This document shows, piece after piece, positions 1 through 9,600 of a DNA stretch of 64,000 nucleotides. The position numbers and the translations under genes were made by a program. The notes below the pieces were generated by a model. That model saw only the letters and a program-made list of their open reading frames with translations. It was not told the origin of the DNA and did not search any database. This DNA is from Winogradskyella psychrotolerans (GTDB lineage Bacteria; Bacteroidota; Bacteroidia; Flavobacteriales; Flavobacteriaceae): NCBI RefSeq assembly GCF_018860545.1, contig NZ_JAHKPN010000052.1, positions 1-64,000 of the forward strand, given 5' to 3'. The stretch's first letter is position 1, and each line of letters opens with the position of its first letter.

Positions 1-36
1 CATATTTCAGGACGAGACAGTTGATAAAACTTACGA

Positions 37-432
37 ATGACCAATAAACATCCAATAACTGAAGAATTAAGTTCATCAAAAAAGTATGCTGGAATACCTC
101 AATTAGTTGATTTAAGTTTTGACTTATGGACATTAAAAGTTAAGCTTGAGTTTTCTGATTTGCAAAATCCAATTTATCTGACTTTTAAAAATGTGCAAGG
201 GTTTAGAGTTTTGGACGAAGGAAATTTAATGGAGTTTTGGAACAACGAAACACGAAGTAATGGTTGGTTGTGGAAAGTAAAAAAAGGTGGATGGCACGAC
301 CAAGAAAAAGAACGTGACGGATTTTTTACTGGTAAAGCACATTTAATCGATTATGATGAATATATGATTGTCGGAATAGGAATGTGCTTGAATCTAATTG
401 GAGGAATCGAACCGATAATTACTGAACCTTAA
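37..432 (+). CDS. Hypothetical protein, 131 aa
   Basis: I do not recognise this family. The product is a soluble, tryptophan-rich protein with no signal peptide or membrane segment. Residues about 25-60 look like beta strands (alternating hydrophobics around LWTLKVKLEF). The middle is polar and aromatic (FWNNETRSNGWLWKVKKGG), and the C-terminal third is hydrophobic. It lies 8 nt before the next gene on the same strand, so the two are probably co-transcribed. Size and setting beside other small unknown genes resemble immunity or cassette-type cargo, but that is only context. The ATG at 37 is the first possible start; a longer form beyond the window edge cannot be excluded. Confidence 0.6.
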   Translation: MTNKHPITEELSSSKKYAGIPQLVDLSFDLWTLKVKLEFSDLQNPIYLTFKNVQGFRVLDEGNLMEFWNNETRSNGWLWKVKKGGWHDQEKERDGFFTGKAHLIDYDEYMIVGIGMCLNLIGGIEPIITEP

Positions 433-440
433 AAATTGGA

Positions 441-842
441 ATGAATAAAAAACTGAATCAAACAATTCAATGGTCAATGTCGTTTACGACACTTATGACT
501 TATTTGGTTTTCATATTAGCTGGTAGAATATTGGCGGACATTATGAATCTGAATGATATTTCTGGTTGGCAAATGCAAATTAGAAACTCTGGAATTGATG
601 GAATATTTGAAATATCTCTGATTATATTCCTCATAACTTATTTAATACTTGACATTAAAAAACAATACCGAAATATTCTGATTTCAAAATTTCATTTAGT
701 CAGCATTTCAATATGTGCAATAATTAACAGTTTCGGAAATATTGATATTAAAATATATTTGAGCTTTGTTGTATATGCAATATTTTTGTTTTTAATTAAT
801 GTTTATTTGACTGTAAAAAACGTTGCACAACACCGTGTATAA
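441..842 (+). CDS. Small integral membrane protein, 133 aa, unknown function
   Basis: Four hydrophobic segments are visible at about residues 14-35, 52-70, 82-98 and 104-124, so this is a small inner-membrane protein. No known family is recognised. It follows the preceding gene by 8 nt and probably shares its transcript. The last residues (VAQHRV) and the stop codon are encoded inside the structured spacer starting near 819, so the C-terminal tail seems to be set by that spacer rather than by the gene family. Confidence 0.6.
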   Translation: MNKKLNQTIQWSMSFTTLMTYLVFILAGRILADIMNLNDISGWQMQIRNSGIDGIFEISLIIFLITYLILDIKKQYRNILISKFHLVSISICAIINSFGNIDIKIYLSFVVYAIFLFLINVYLTVKNVAQHRV

Positions 843-945
843 TTAATTGCTAGGTTCTTCCCTACTTGCGGATATTCCTGCGGAATTTTCATGGGTTCGT
901 AAAAGTTTACTAACTTAGTTGCTGAACCACGCAACTAACCATACA
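819..945. repeat. Structured intergenic spacer with inverted repeat (cassette-boundary-like)
   Basis: The spacer starts inside the 3' end of the previous gene and contains a perfect 8-bp inverted repeat, TTAGTTGC (915-922) and GCAACTAA (931-938), with an 8-nt loop. TGCGGA occurs twice, near 869 and 880. No ORF fits here. It has the look of the dispersed intergenic repeats that separate small accessory genes in flavobacteria, but only one copy is present in this window, so repetition in the genome is inferred. Confidence 0.45.
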
Positions 946-976
946 AAATCACCTTTACCACAAGCATGAACACCCA

Positions 977-1702
977 ATGAAATTCAACAAAACATTCATA
1001 TTCTTATTGCTTATAATAAGTTGTTCAGACATAAAACCTGATAACCAAACTTCCGAATTTGAAAAAGTGTTAGGAATTGAAAATGTTGCGACGTTGGACT
1101 TTCTTGTTTCTGATTTTGAGAATGATTTCCTAAAAAGACAATATCCGAATTTAAAAACTGAAAATGCTTACCGACAGTTTTTAATCGAATTACGTGATGA
1201 AAAAACCGAAAACTGGAAACACATATCCGAAAAGGCAAGAACCAAATTTAAAACGAGTGACTTACGACTCGAAATGTACGAATACCCAGATTCAGTATGG
1301 ATTATAGAAAATAGTGATTTTGACAAAATAGAGTCTGATTCTTTGGAATACATAAAACATCCTGTTCCTTACATAAAATCGAGATTTAAATACGCTAGTC
1401 CAGACGGAACTATAGAATATTCATATATAAGAAGTCATTCTTCAGAACTTAAGCCAAATTCCAATTTTGAATCTATTATAAACCACGAATTAAATTCACC
1501 GCATTTTAATTACATCGGAAAATATCTGCAAGCACTAGAATCTATAAAAAACAAAAATAAGTTTTACGACAAATTATTCGATGTAAAAAAGGAATTTGGC
1601 TATGTGTCACCAAAACTAACTGCTTTTGAAATGTTGGATTATGGCTTTGATTTAAATGATGAGTTGAATAGACAAATAATAGTACTTGAATTAGCTTATT
1701 GA
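977..1702 (+). CDS. Predicted lipoprotein, 241 aa, unknown function
   Basis: The N-terminus (FIFLLLIISCSDIKPD) is a lipoprotein signal with the lipobox cysteine at about residue 16, so the mature protein should be membrane anchored and face the periplasm or outer surface. The rest is charged and mostly helical, rich in Asp, Glu, Asn and Lys. I do not recognise a domain. The gene stands alone, with structured spacers on both sides (819-945 and about 1716-1740, where TGCTAACAACGT occurs). It belongs with the two preceding genes to a short accessory block. Confidence 0.65.
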   Translation: MKFNKTFIFLLLIISCSDIKPDNQTSEFEKVLGIENVATLDFLVSDFENDFLKRQYPNLKTENAYRQFLIELRDEKTENWKHISEKARTKFKTSDLRLEMYEYPDSVWIIENSDFDKIESDSLEYIKHPVPYIKSRFKYASPDGTIEYSYIRSHSSELKPNSNFESIINHELNSPHFNYIGKYLQALESIKNKNKFYDKLFDVKKEFGYVSPKLTAFEMLDYGFDLNDELNRQIIVLELAY

Positions 1703-1815
1703 AAATAAAAAATATACGTTTGCTAACAACGTACTTTGGCCGTAAAAAGTAAAACTTCATTAATTTTTCACCAAAGCACATTTATAATTCCATTAAAATA
1801 ATAAAATCTAAAACA

Positions 1816-2904
1816 GTGCCGGATAAAGTAACAAAAAGAATCTATCAATTAGACTTATTGAGATTTATAGCGGCTTTAATTGTTGTACTTTATCACTATT
1901 TTTTTAGAGGTTTTTCAGCAGATAATTTGTCTGATTTAAACTTTAATGAGATCAGTAATTACTTTAAATATGGCTTCTTAGGTGTTAATATCTTCTTTAT
2001 TATTAGTGGCTTTGTGATTTCACTTTCTATTAAAGATAGATCGATTATAAAGTTTATAATTTCTAGAATTTCACGGTTATATCCAATGTATTGGATTTGC
2101 GTTTTACTAACCTTCCTAGTCATTGTCTTCTTTGGAGCGCCAAGATTTACGGCCGAATTAAATCAGTTCTTTTATAACCTTACTATGTTTCATAATTACA
2201 TAGGAGTCGAAAGTATTGATGGTGTTTATTGGACGCTTTTTATAGAAATGAAATTCTATATTTTTGTCATTGGATCGTATCTCGTCTTAAACAAATTGAA
2301 GGCTATAAAATTAGATTATCTAATTTATACTTGGCTAACACTGTCAGTATTCTATTTCTTTTTTAACGAGTATTTTATTTTTAAGATTGCTAAATCTCTC
2401 TTTATTTTAGACTGGAGCTCTTATTTTATAGCAGGAATTATTTTTTATCAGATCTATAAAAGCAAACTGAATTTAAAATATACTTTTCTATTGTTAATTA
2501 CCATATTATTATCCATACAACACACTATTATAGAGACTGCAAAAAAAGCTAGGCATTTTAATATTGAATTCTCCCCTTTTATTGCTTGTGGGATAATTGT
2601 TCTATTTTATGTGCTCATATTATTAGTGGCTTGCCATAAATTGAAATACTTAAATTCTTCAAAGTTTATAAAAATAGGACTGCTCACCTATCCCCTATAC
2701 TTAATTCATCAAAAAATTGGGTATATCATTTTTGATAATTTCGGAAATGATGCGAATAAATATGTCGTCGTAATTGCGACAACTTTTTTTATGATCTTTA
2801 TATCGTTTATTTTAAGTGAGTTTTTTGAACCAAAAGCATCTCACTATTTAAAATCCAAATTAAAACAGCTATCGACAAAGTATATAACGAACTCGACTCA
2901 TTAA
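1816..2904 (+). CDS. Acyltransferase family 3 (OafA/YrhL-like) membrane O-acyltransferase
   Basis: The family moves acyl groups, often acetyl, onto surface sugars at the inner membrane. Residues 8-24 carry the typical opening (LDLLRFIAALIVVLYHY) with the catalytic-type histidine at about 22. About ten hydrophobic segments follow, and the length of 362 aa is normal for the single-domain form. FIISGFVISLS near residue 62 and WTLFIEMKFYIF near residue 140 match the family core. The start is GTG at 1816; no upstream ATG in frame precedes it. There is no sugar cluster around it, so the substrate is unknown. A GT2 glycosyltransferase lies 1.7 kb downstream but is not in the same operon. Confidence 0.88.
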   Translation: MPDKVTKRIYQLDLLRFIAALIVVLYHYFFRGFSADNLSDLNFNEISNYFKYGFLGVNIFFIISGFVISLSIKDRSIIKFIISRISRLYPMYWICVLLTFLVIVFFGAPRFTAELNQFFYNLTMFHNYIGVESIDGVYWTLFIEMKFYIFVIGSYLVLNKLKAIKLDYLIYTWLTLSVFYFFFNEYFIFKIAKSLFILDWSSYFIAGIIFYQIYKSKLNLKYTFLLLITILLSIQHTIIETAKKARHFNIEFSPFIACGIIVLFYVLILLVACHKLKYLNSSKFIKIGLLTYPLYLIHQKIGYIIFDNFGNDANKYVVVIATTFFMIFISFILSEFFEPKASHYLKSKLKQLSTKYITNSTH

Positions 2905-3048
2905 GTCTTAGATGAAAGTATTATTAAACAATATCGAAGTCACTAAGTAAACATTAACCGTAAATAGTGGTATGAACTACGGTAGAAACTCTAACGAATA
3001 TACCGAAGCTTATGAAATTCAATTAAGCACGTCTGTCAATTAAAATAT

Positions 3049-4074
3049 TTACCCTAAAATCTTAACCAACAACTCTTTAAGTAAGTCTCCTTGAGGTATT
3101 GCATTAGCACCAACACCTTTGCTTTTTACATCCGTTTCGCGAAGTATACCAATGATATAGCTTACTTTTTTCATCGGATAGTTCCTGGCAGCATCTAAAT
3201 ATTCATTTACAAAATAAGGATTCACTTTTAATGCTGAAGCAACACTACGCGGATTTCTATCCGACATCCCATGAAGATGTAATAATTGAGAAAAGAAGCT
3301 AAATAACAAGGCGACAGAAACCACAATAGGATTATCTTTTGGGTTTTCTGCAAAGTATTTCGCTATTTGATGTGCTTTTAAGACATTACGCTGACCAACG
3401 GCCTTTCGTAATTCAAAATTATTAAAATCCTTACTGATTCCAATGTTTTCTTCAATATGATCTGGTGTAATCTGTGTGCCTTCTGGTAAAACGATTTTAA
3501 GCTTATTAAGCTCGTTATCAATTTTACTAAGATTCGTACCTAGAAACTCCACTAGCATCTGAGCAGCTTTAGGTGAGATATTATAATTCTGACCCGCTAA
3601 AACACGTCTAATCCAATCGGCAACTTGGTTTTCATACATTTTCTTACTTTCGAAAACAATCCCACCATTTTTATTAATCGCCTTAAATAACGCCTTACGC
3701 TTATCTAATTTCTTGTACTTATAATTAAGAACTAAAACGGTTGATGGTTGCGGATTATTGGCATATTCTACTAACTTCTCAATGGTTCTGCTTAAATCTT
3801 GCGCTTCCTTTACAATTACAACTTGGCGTTCTGCCATCATAGGATATCGCTTGGCGTTACTTACAATGTCATCTATAGTGACATCACGACCATAAAGCAC
3901 CATTTGGTTGAATCCCTTTTCGGAGTCGTCTAATACGTTGTCTTCAATATAATCTGAAATCTTATCTATATAATAGGCTTCCTCACCCATTAAAAAATAG
4001 ATAGGTTTAAGGTCTCCCTTTTTTATTGCAGCTACTAGTTGTTTTACGTCGTCCAAAATTGATATAAATTCCAA
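3049..4074 (-). CDS. holA: DNA polymerase III subunit delta
   Basis: This is the clamp-loader delta subunit, which opens the beta sliding clamp. The 341-aa length and full-length match to the HolA pattern support the call: IYFLMGEEAYYIDKI near residue 25 starts the N-terminal AAA-like domain, KRYPMMAERQVVIVKEAQ near residue 76 follows, and the C-terminal collar domain has the conserved stretch around NPYFVNEYLDAARNYP. It is a single gene divergent from the HSDR_N gene (123-nt gap), with no obvious operon partner. ATG at 4074 is the natural start. Confidence 0.93.
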   Translation of the reverse strand: MEFISILDDVKQLVAAIKKGDLKPIYFLMGEEAYYIDKISDYIEDNVLDDSEKGFNQMVLYGRDVTIDDIVSNAKRYPMMAERQVVIVKEAQDLSRTIEKLVEYANNPQPSTVLVLNYKYKKLDKRKALFKAINKNGGIVFESKKMYENQVADWIRRVLAGQNYNISPKAAQMLVEFLGTNLSKIDNELNKLKIVLPEGTQITPDHIEENIGISKDFNNFELRKAVGQRNVLKAHQIAKYFAENPKDNPIVVSVALLFSFFSQLLHLHGMSDRNPRSVASALKVNPYFVNEYLDAARNYPMKKVSYIIGILRETDVKSKGVGANAIPQGDLLKELLVKILG

Positions 4075-4169
4075 AAATTATATTCCAAATTTCCATGGTT
4101 TGTATTCAACATTATATTAAATAAAATGGATTTTGGTAATCGAAAATTGTGATTTGTGGTATACTACTT

Positions 4170-4177
4170 TAACTTTG
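4170..4177 (+). promoter_or_regulatory. Bacteroidota -7 box (TAACTTTG)
   Basis: TAACTTTG matches TAnnTTTG and lies 20 nt before the GTG start of the HSDR_N gene. No clear -33 TTTG is seen at the usual distance. Confidence 0.45.
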
Positions 4178-4197
4178 AAAAAAATTAGCGATTCTAA

Positions 4198-4650
4198 GTG
4201 TTGCAAGAACTCAACTTTCCAAAGTTTGAATACCGTTTCAAAAGTACAGAAAATAAAGTTTCTATTTTTGATGTCATTCGTAAAAAATTCATCATTCTTC
4301 AACCCGAAGAATGGGTGAGACAACATTGTGTGCATTATTTAATGTCGATTAAGAACTACCCAAAGTCATTGATTAATGTTGAAAAAGAACTGATTATAAA
4401 TGGCTTAAAAAAACGATACGATATTGTTATTTTTAATTCGGATGGTAGCATTCATTTAATTGTAGAATGTAAATCGCACAGCATTGAAATAGACCAAACC
4501 ACCTTCGACCAAATTGCACGTTATAACTTGACTTTAAATGCCTCGTATTTAATGGTAACTAACGGTTTAAATCATTATTATTGTGAAATGGATATGGACG
4601 CAGAACGGTTTTCGTTTTTAAAAGACATCCCTAATTATACTCAGAAGTAA
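4198..4650 (+). CDS. HSDR_N-type restriction-endonuclease-like domain protein, stand-alone
   Basis: The 150-aa protein matches the small stand-alone family related to the N-terminal nuclease domain of type I restriction subunit HsdR. The PD-(D/E)xK core is visible: a glutamate-containing helix early on (EEWVRQHCVHYL near residue 42), the Asp of KRYDIVIF near 84, and ECK near 101, followed by a QIARYN helix. There is no helicase, methylase or specificity gene nearby, so it is not a type I system. GTG at 4198 gives the usual family N-terminus (MLQELNFPKF). Its stop codon directly abuts the ATG of the glycosyltransferase, so the two are co-transcribed. Function is unknown; cleavage activity is only inferred from the fold. 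Confidence 0.8.
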   Translation: MLQELNFPKFEYRFKSTENKVSIFDVIRKKFIILQPEEWVRQHCVHYLMSIKNYPKSLINVEKELIINGLKKRYDIVIFNSDGSIHLIVECKSHSIEIDQTTFDQIARYNLTLNASYLMVTNGLNHYYCEMDMDAERFSFLKDIPNYTQK

Positions 4651-5643
4651 ATGCTACAAACCAAGGACTTAGCAATTGTTATTTTAAACTGGAATGGAAA
4701 AGCCTTACTCAAACAGTTTTTGCCTTCTATTATTAATTATTCTGATGATGCTGTAATTTATGTAGCTGATAATGCCTCAACCGATGATTCTGTAGCTTTT
4801 CTTAAGGAACATTTTCCAACAGTAAAAATTATTCAGAATACAGAAAATGGAGGCTATGCCAAAGGGTATAATGATGCCTTAAAACATATTGAAGAACCCC
4901 TACTCTGCTTATTGAATAGCGATATTGAAGTGACCGAAAATTGGCTTCAACCTATCATTTCTGAATTTAATAGTAACGCTACTACAGCGATTATTCAACC
5001 AAAGATTTTAGATTTTAAAAATAAATCTCTTTTTGAATATGCAGGAGCTGCTGGTGGCTTTATAGATAAATATGCTTATCCCTATTGCAGAGGTCGAATT
5101 TTTGACACGATTGAAGAAGACAAAGGGCAATACAACGATACCAAAACTATTTTTTGGGCGTCAGGAGCTTGTTTTTTTACTAGAAATGAGGTGTTTCAAA
5201 ACTTAAAGGGGTTTGATGAATCGTATTTCGCTCACATGGAAGAGATTGATTTGTGTTGGAGGGCCTTCAATTCTAATTATATTGTAAAATATGTTGGCGC
5301 TTCTACCATATATCATGTTGGTGGTGCTACATTGAATAATACCAACTCTAAAAAAACCTATCTCAATTTTAGAAATAGTCTGTTTACACTAGTAAAAAAT
5401 ACGGATTCTCATGTGTTATTTAGAGTATTATTTAAAATGGGGTTAGATGGTATAGCTGGTATACGCTTCTTGTTTCAATTAAAACCGGCATTTTTATTAG
5501 CCATTTTAAAAGCCCATATGTCGTTTTATTACAATTTACCTCGACTTTTAAAGCAGCGAAAACAATTTTCTCAACGTTCTAGCTATTACGAAACAGTGTC
5601 CATTGTGTGGTCTTATTTTATAAAAAAACGAACACAATTTTAA
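4651..5643 (+). CDS. Family 2 glycosyltransferase (rhamnosyltransferase-like)
   Basis: A GT-A fold transferase that should add a sugar from a nucleotide donor to a cell-surface glycan. It has VILNWNG near residue 10, VADNASTDDS near 38, a DxD-like SDI in LLNSDIEV near 92 for metal and donor binding, WASGACFFTR near 168, and the acceptor-base motif EEIDLCWRAF near 195. A C-terminal amphipathic/hydrophobic region (about 245-300) may sit on the membrane. It starts right after the stop of the nuclease-like gene with no gap. The acceptor is not apparent, and no other polysaccharide genes are adjacent. Confidence 0.9.
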   Translation: MLQTKDLAIVILNWNGKALLKQFLPSIINYSDDAVIYVADNASTDDSVAFLKEHFPTVKIIQNTENGGYAKGYNDALKHIEEPLLCLLNSDIEVTENWLQPIISEFNSNATTAIIQPKILDFKNKSLFEYAGAAGGFIDKYAYPYCRGRIFDTIEEDKGQYNDTKTIFWASGACFFTRNEVFQNLKGFDESYFAHMEEIDLCWRAFNSNYIVKYVGASTIYHVGGATLNNTNSKKTYLNFRNSLFTLVKNTDSHVLFRVLFKMGLDGIAGIRFLFQLKPAFLLAILKAHMSFYYNLPRLLKQRKQFSQRSSYYETVSIVWSYFIKKRTQF

Positions 5644-5702
5644 TTGTTTATAAAACTGTTAAAATTTATGTTAATCCATGTCCAACGGACTTTTGTTTTC
5701 CA

Positions 5703-5710
5703 TAATTTTG
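5703..5710 (+). promoter_or_regulatory. Probable -7 box (TAATTTTG) for the OmpA-type lipoprotein
   Basis: TAATTTTG fits TAnnTTTG and lies 38 nt upstream of the ATG at 5748. The expected -33 TTTG is not seen at the usual spacing. Confidence 0.4.
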
Positions 5711-5747
5711 TTACGTTAAACTTAACAATTTAAACTAGAGTTCAATT

Positions 5748-6605
5748 ATGAAAAAATTAATGTTATTAGGTGTTTGCTCAATGGTATTTTTGGCATCTTG
5801 TGTGTCTAAAAAAGATTATTTAGCACTAGAAGCACAACAAAAAGAAACCCAAGATTTATTAAATACCGCAACCGTTAAACTAAATAGTTGTTTATCTGAT
5901 GTCGCGGCAGCTAATGCAAGAGTGGAAACTATGAAAGATCAATTGGCTGATTTACGTAGAAGTAATGAAGCATTGATAAAGAGCTCTCAAGATATGACAG
6001 AGCTTACTAGCCAAGGAGCAAAAAATATAGAGGCTTCTTTAGAGAGTCTTAAGGAAAGTAACTTGAAAATATCACGATTACAAGATGCATTAACGCGTAA
6101 AGACAGTGTTACCCTTGCAATTGTTACAAGTCTTAAAAAATCTGTAGGTATTAATGATCCAGATATTGAAATTAATGTTGAAAAAGGAGTTGTATTTATT
6201 TCTATTGCAGATAAACTGTTATTCCAAAGTGGAAGTTACAACGTATCTTCAAAAGCTAATGAAATCTTAGCGAAAGTTGCTAAAGTCATTAATAGCAAGC
6301 CTGATTTTGAAGCTATGGTAGAATCTCATACAGATAATGTATCTTACAGTAGACCTCCATTATTAGATAACTGGGATTTAAGTGTTAAACGTGCGACTTC
6401 TGTTGTAAGAGTTTTAGAAAGCTTAGATGTAAACCCTCAGCAATTAATTGCAGCTGGTCGTAGTCATTACGTGCCTTTAGTAGAAAATGATACTGCAGAA
6501 AATAAAGCAAAAAACAGACGTACACGTATTGTTGTAATGCCTAAAATTGATCAGTTCTACGAAATGGTTGAATCTGAAATGAAAAACTTATCTGAAGGAA
6601 ACTAA
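5748..6605 (+). CDS. OmpA-family peptidoglycan-binding lipoprotein
   Basis: An outer-membrane lipoprotein that should tether the outer membrane to peptidoglycan. Residues 1-18 are a lipoprotein signal with lipobox LASC (Cys at about 18). Residues about 25-125 form a long coiled-coil-like helix rich in Ala, Glu, Lys and Leu. Residues about 140-270 are the OmpA_C domain with the binding motif (VESHTDN near residue 197, NWDLSVKRA near 210) and the late NRRTRIVVMPK strand. At 285 aa it is typical of flavobacterial OmpA-like lipoproteins. It is monocistronic, ending in a strong terminator shared with the convergent gene. Confidence 0.9.
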   Translation: MKKLMLLGVCSMVFLASCVSKKDYLALEAQQKETQDLLNTATVKLNSCLSDVAAANARVETMKDQLADLRRSNEALIKSSQDMTELTSQGAKNIEASLESLKESNLKISRLQDALTRKDSVTLAIVTSLKKSVGINDPDIEINVEKGVVFISIADKLLFQSGSYNVSSKANEILAKVAKVINSKPDFEAMVESHTDNVSYSRPPLLDNWDLSVKRATSVVRVLESLDVNPQQLIAAGRSHYVPLVENDTAENKAKNRRTRIVVMPKIDQFYEMVESEMKNLSEGN

Positions 6606-6630
6606 TTCTGAAAGATTTTTGATATAAGAA

Positions 6631-6660
6631 AACCCAATGCGTTTGCATTGGGTTTTTGTT
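6631..6660. terminator. Bidirectional intrinsic terminator
   Basis: A perfect 10-bp stem, AACCCAATGC (6631-6640) and GCATTGGGTT (6645-6654), with a 4-nt loop, is followed by a T-rich tract on the plus strand and an A-rich tract on the left side. It can stop both the OmpA-type gene and the convergent VIT gene. Confidence 0.9.
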
Positions 6661-6662
6661 TT

Positions 6663-9600
6663 TTATAAGGTTATTGTTTCAACTTTACGTTTAGTGTCCT
6701 CATCACTAAGTCTAAATACTTTTATTTCTTTCTCTTCATTGGGCTTTCCATAATTCCTAAAAATAGTCACTTTTAAACCTGCTGGACCTGTGATTTTTTG
6801 AACACTATCAGAATAGTAGTCTACAGAAATTTCATAATTTCCTTTTTGAGCTTTTTTAATCCAATAGCTTTCTGGTCCATAGCCATCAACTAAATCTTCA
6901 GATATTCTACCACCAAATTTTGAAGTGTCATGACCATAGTAAATCTCTTCATCATCTGGATTTTTAACATATAAATCTAAATCCGTTTCGCCATGATTCC
7001 AATCGACAACAACTCTAATATCCGTTTCAATAGGTTCATAGGTTCCTCTCAATGCTATAGCTCTTTCACTATGGTTTGTATTCACTAAATGGCATAATTC
7101 AACATAGGCAATTTGCTCTATACCATAGTATAATTCGTCTTCGTCTTTCTCTAATAGCTGGCCATTAACAATTTTTAATAATAAATCAATGGCAGCGTCT
7201 ATGTCTCCATTAGCTTCATAAGCCAATGCTAAATCTCTATAAGATTGTGGATGTTCTGGTCGTAACTCTAATACATTTTTGTAAACATAAATCGCTAAGT
7301 CATATTTTTTATATTGCTCAAGTTTATAGGCTAAGGCTCTAATGAGTTCATGATTATCTAAATCAATCTCTATGAGGTTGGTCGCTACTCTTAAAGCAAT
7401 ATCAATTCTATTTTTACTTTCAAAGAAATCAGCTATATCTAAAAAGAACGACGGAGTATTTCTATAATTTTCTCTAATTTTCAAATAGGCTTTATATGCT
7501 TCTTCAACTGAATTCTGAGCCTTTAAATACTGGATATAAGACGCATTCTTATCCCAATTTTGTAATGTTGATTGCTCTACTATTTTTTCATTAAGTACTT
7601 CTATTTCTTTTTTATGATTTACCGCTCCATTCTTTGTTGTAATTACAACAATTCCGTTAGATCCTCTTGAACCATAGATTGCAGTTGCAGCTGTATCCTT
7701 TAGAACTGTTGTTGAAATTATTTCATCTGTACTAATTTTAGATAAATCACCTACATAAGGTATTCCATCAACAATATATAATGGTTCCCTATTTCCATTC
7801 ATAGTACCAAAGCCTCTAATTTTAATGGTTGTATTTGATCCAGTAGTTCCGTTTACAGTATTAACATTGACACCTGCTACTTGACCAGATAACAATTGCG
7901 TTGCTATACTTTCAGACCTTACTGTAGTTACTGCTCCTGTAAAAGCTTCCTTGGTTGTTGTGCCATAGCCGATAACGATAACTTCATCTAGAGTTGACGC
8001 GTCTTCATTCAACTCCATATTTAAAGTAGTATCAGAACTTAACCTCTGTTCTACAGTAGTCATACCTACAAATGAAAACACTAAGGTTTCATTCGGAGAT
8101 GCGTTAATTACAAACTTTCCATCAAAATCAGTTTGCACTCCTCTACTTGTACCTTTAACAATAACTGAAGCCCCTGGTAACGGTAAGCCATCACTTGATG
8201 TCGTAACAACACCATGAACAAATGCTTTAGTAGAATCTATATTATGTGTAACAACTAGTCTCGTGTTTGTGCTTTGATTGTTACTAGTATTGGTTGAAGT
8301 TGTTTCAGAGGTATTGTTAGTATTTGGGTTAGTATGAGCAACCTTTTTCTCTGGTTTATTCGCTTTTGGATTAAAGTCTTTATCATACCATGATCGAATT
8401 GATTCATAATCCGATTTCAGCTCTTCTCTTCTATCAAATAATGCATCACGTGAATGCTGTTGTTGTAATTTTGATTGTGCTAACCTACGATTGTATTCTT
8501 CTTTTAATTCTGAAGGAGGTTCTATTTTGTAGCGCACATAATCTTCTATTCTATCTAATACAATCATAGAGGTATAAGGAGAAATTAAATGATACGCTTT
8601 AGCTAATTCTATAATGTCATTTTTATTTTCTTCTTTCTTTTTCGTCAAATGCTGAAGTTTAGCTTTTGCCCAAAGACGCTTAGATACTTCAGAGTTTGAA
8701 GAGGATGTCAAATCTACAAATATACGTTCTGTGATTTCATTGCCATAACCAAATAGCAATTCAATAGACTTCTCTTCCATAAACTTACCACTTAAATTAA
8801 AGTTTTCGTTAACGCTACTTTTCGGTTTGGGATACACTTCAAATAGTGAGTTATCATGATTTACACCAAGAAATTGAATGGCTTCATGTTTTAATAAATC
8901 TACCGCTGAATTATTAGTGAGACTATTCAAATTGATATAATTTCCACTGTTTTCTGTCGCTAAATCATTTAGTAATTGATGATTTGCAGAATTGACTGAA
9001 TTAATACAATATAGCCTAGAACTATTACTTAGTTCTAATTCTCCTAGATTATGCAATCCGTCCGAAAACAATAATATGTCATCAGATTTTGGAATTGATA
9101 AACCTTTATAAGATGTTCCTCCATCGTATGTAATCTTTTTTAAGGTATTTATTAGCTCTTGGCTATCTCCATTTTTTATTCTAAAAGTAGAATTGCTAAT
9201 TAGAGTATTACTGAACACCACTAACGATACCTTTACATCTTCTAAGGATTTTAAATAACTAGTAATTAAGTTTAACTCTGCTTCTAATTTTTTATAGTGC
9301 ATGGAATAAGATGCATCCCATAAAATTGTAATTGATTTCGCCTTTGATTTTAATCTTCTTTTCGGAACAAAGGTTTTATTAATATGAAAATACGCTTCGA
9401 AAGTCTGCAATGCAAATACATCTTTTATAGGTATAGATAGTTTTAAGTTTCTATTTAGGTCAACAGAATTTGCTACATATGTTCCGACAACATTTTTTCC
9501 TTTCTTAATGAATTTAAGATCCTTTTTAAAGCTTTCAGTTACCGATGGTAATTGCTCTAGATTATGACAAACAATGTCAATGCTAAAATCATTCAAAGGC

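Noticed and set aside
4198-4650. A restriction-modification system
   Set aside because: Only the nuclease-like domain is present; there is no methyltransferase, specificity subunit or helicase.
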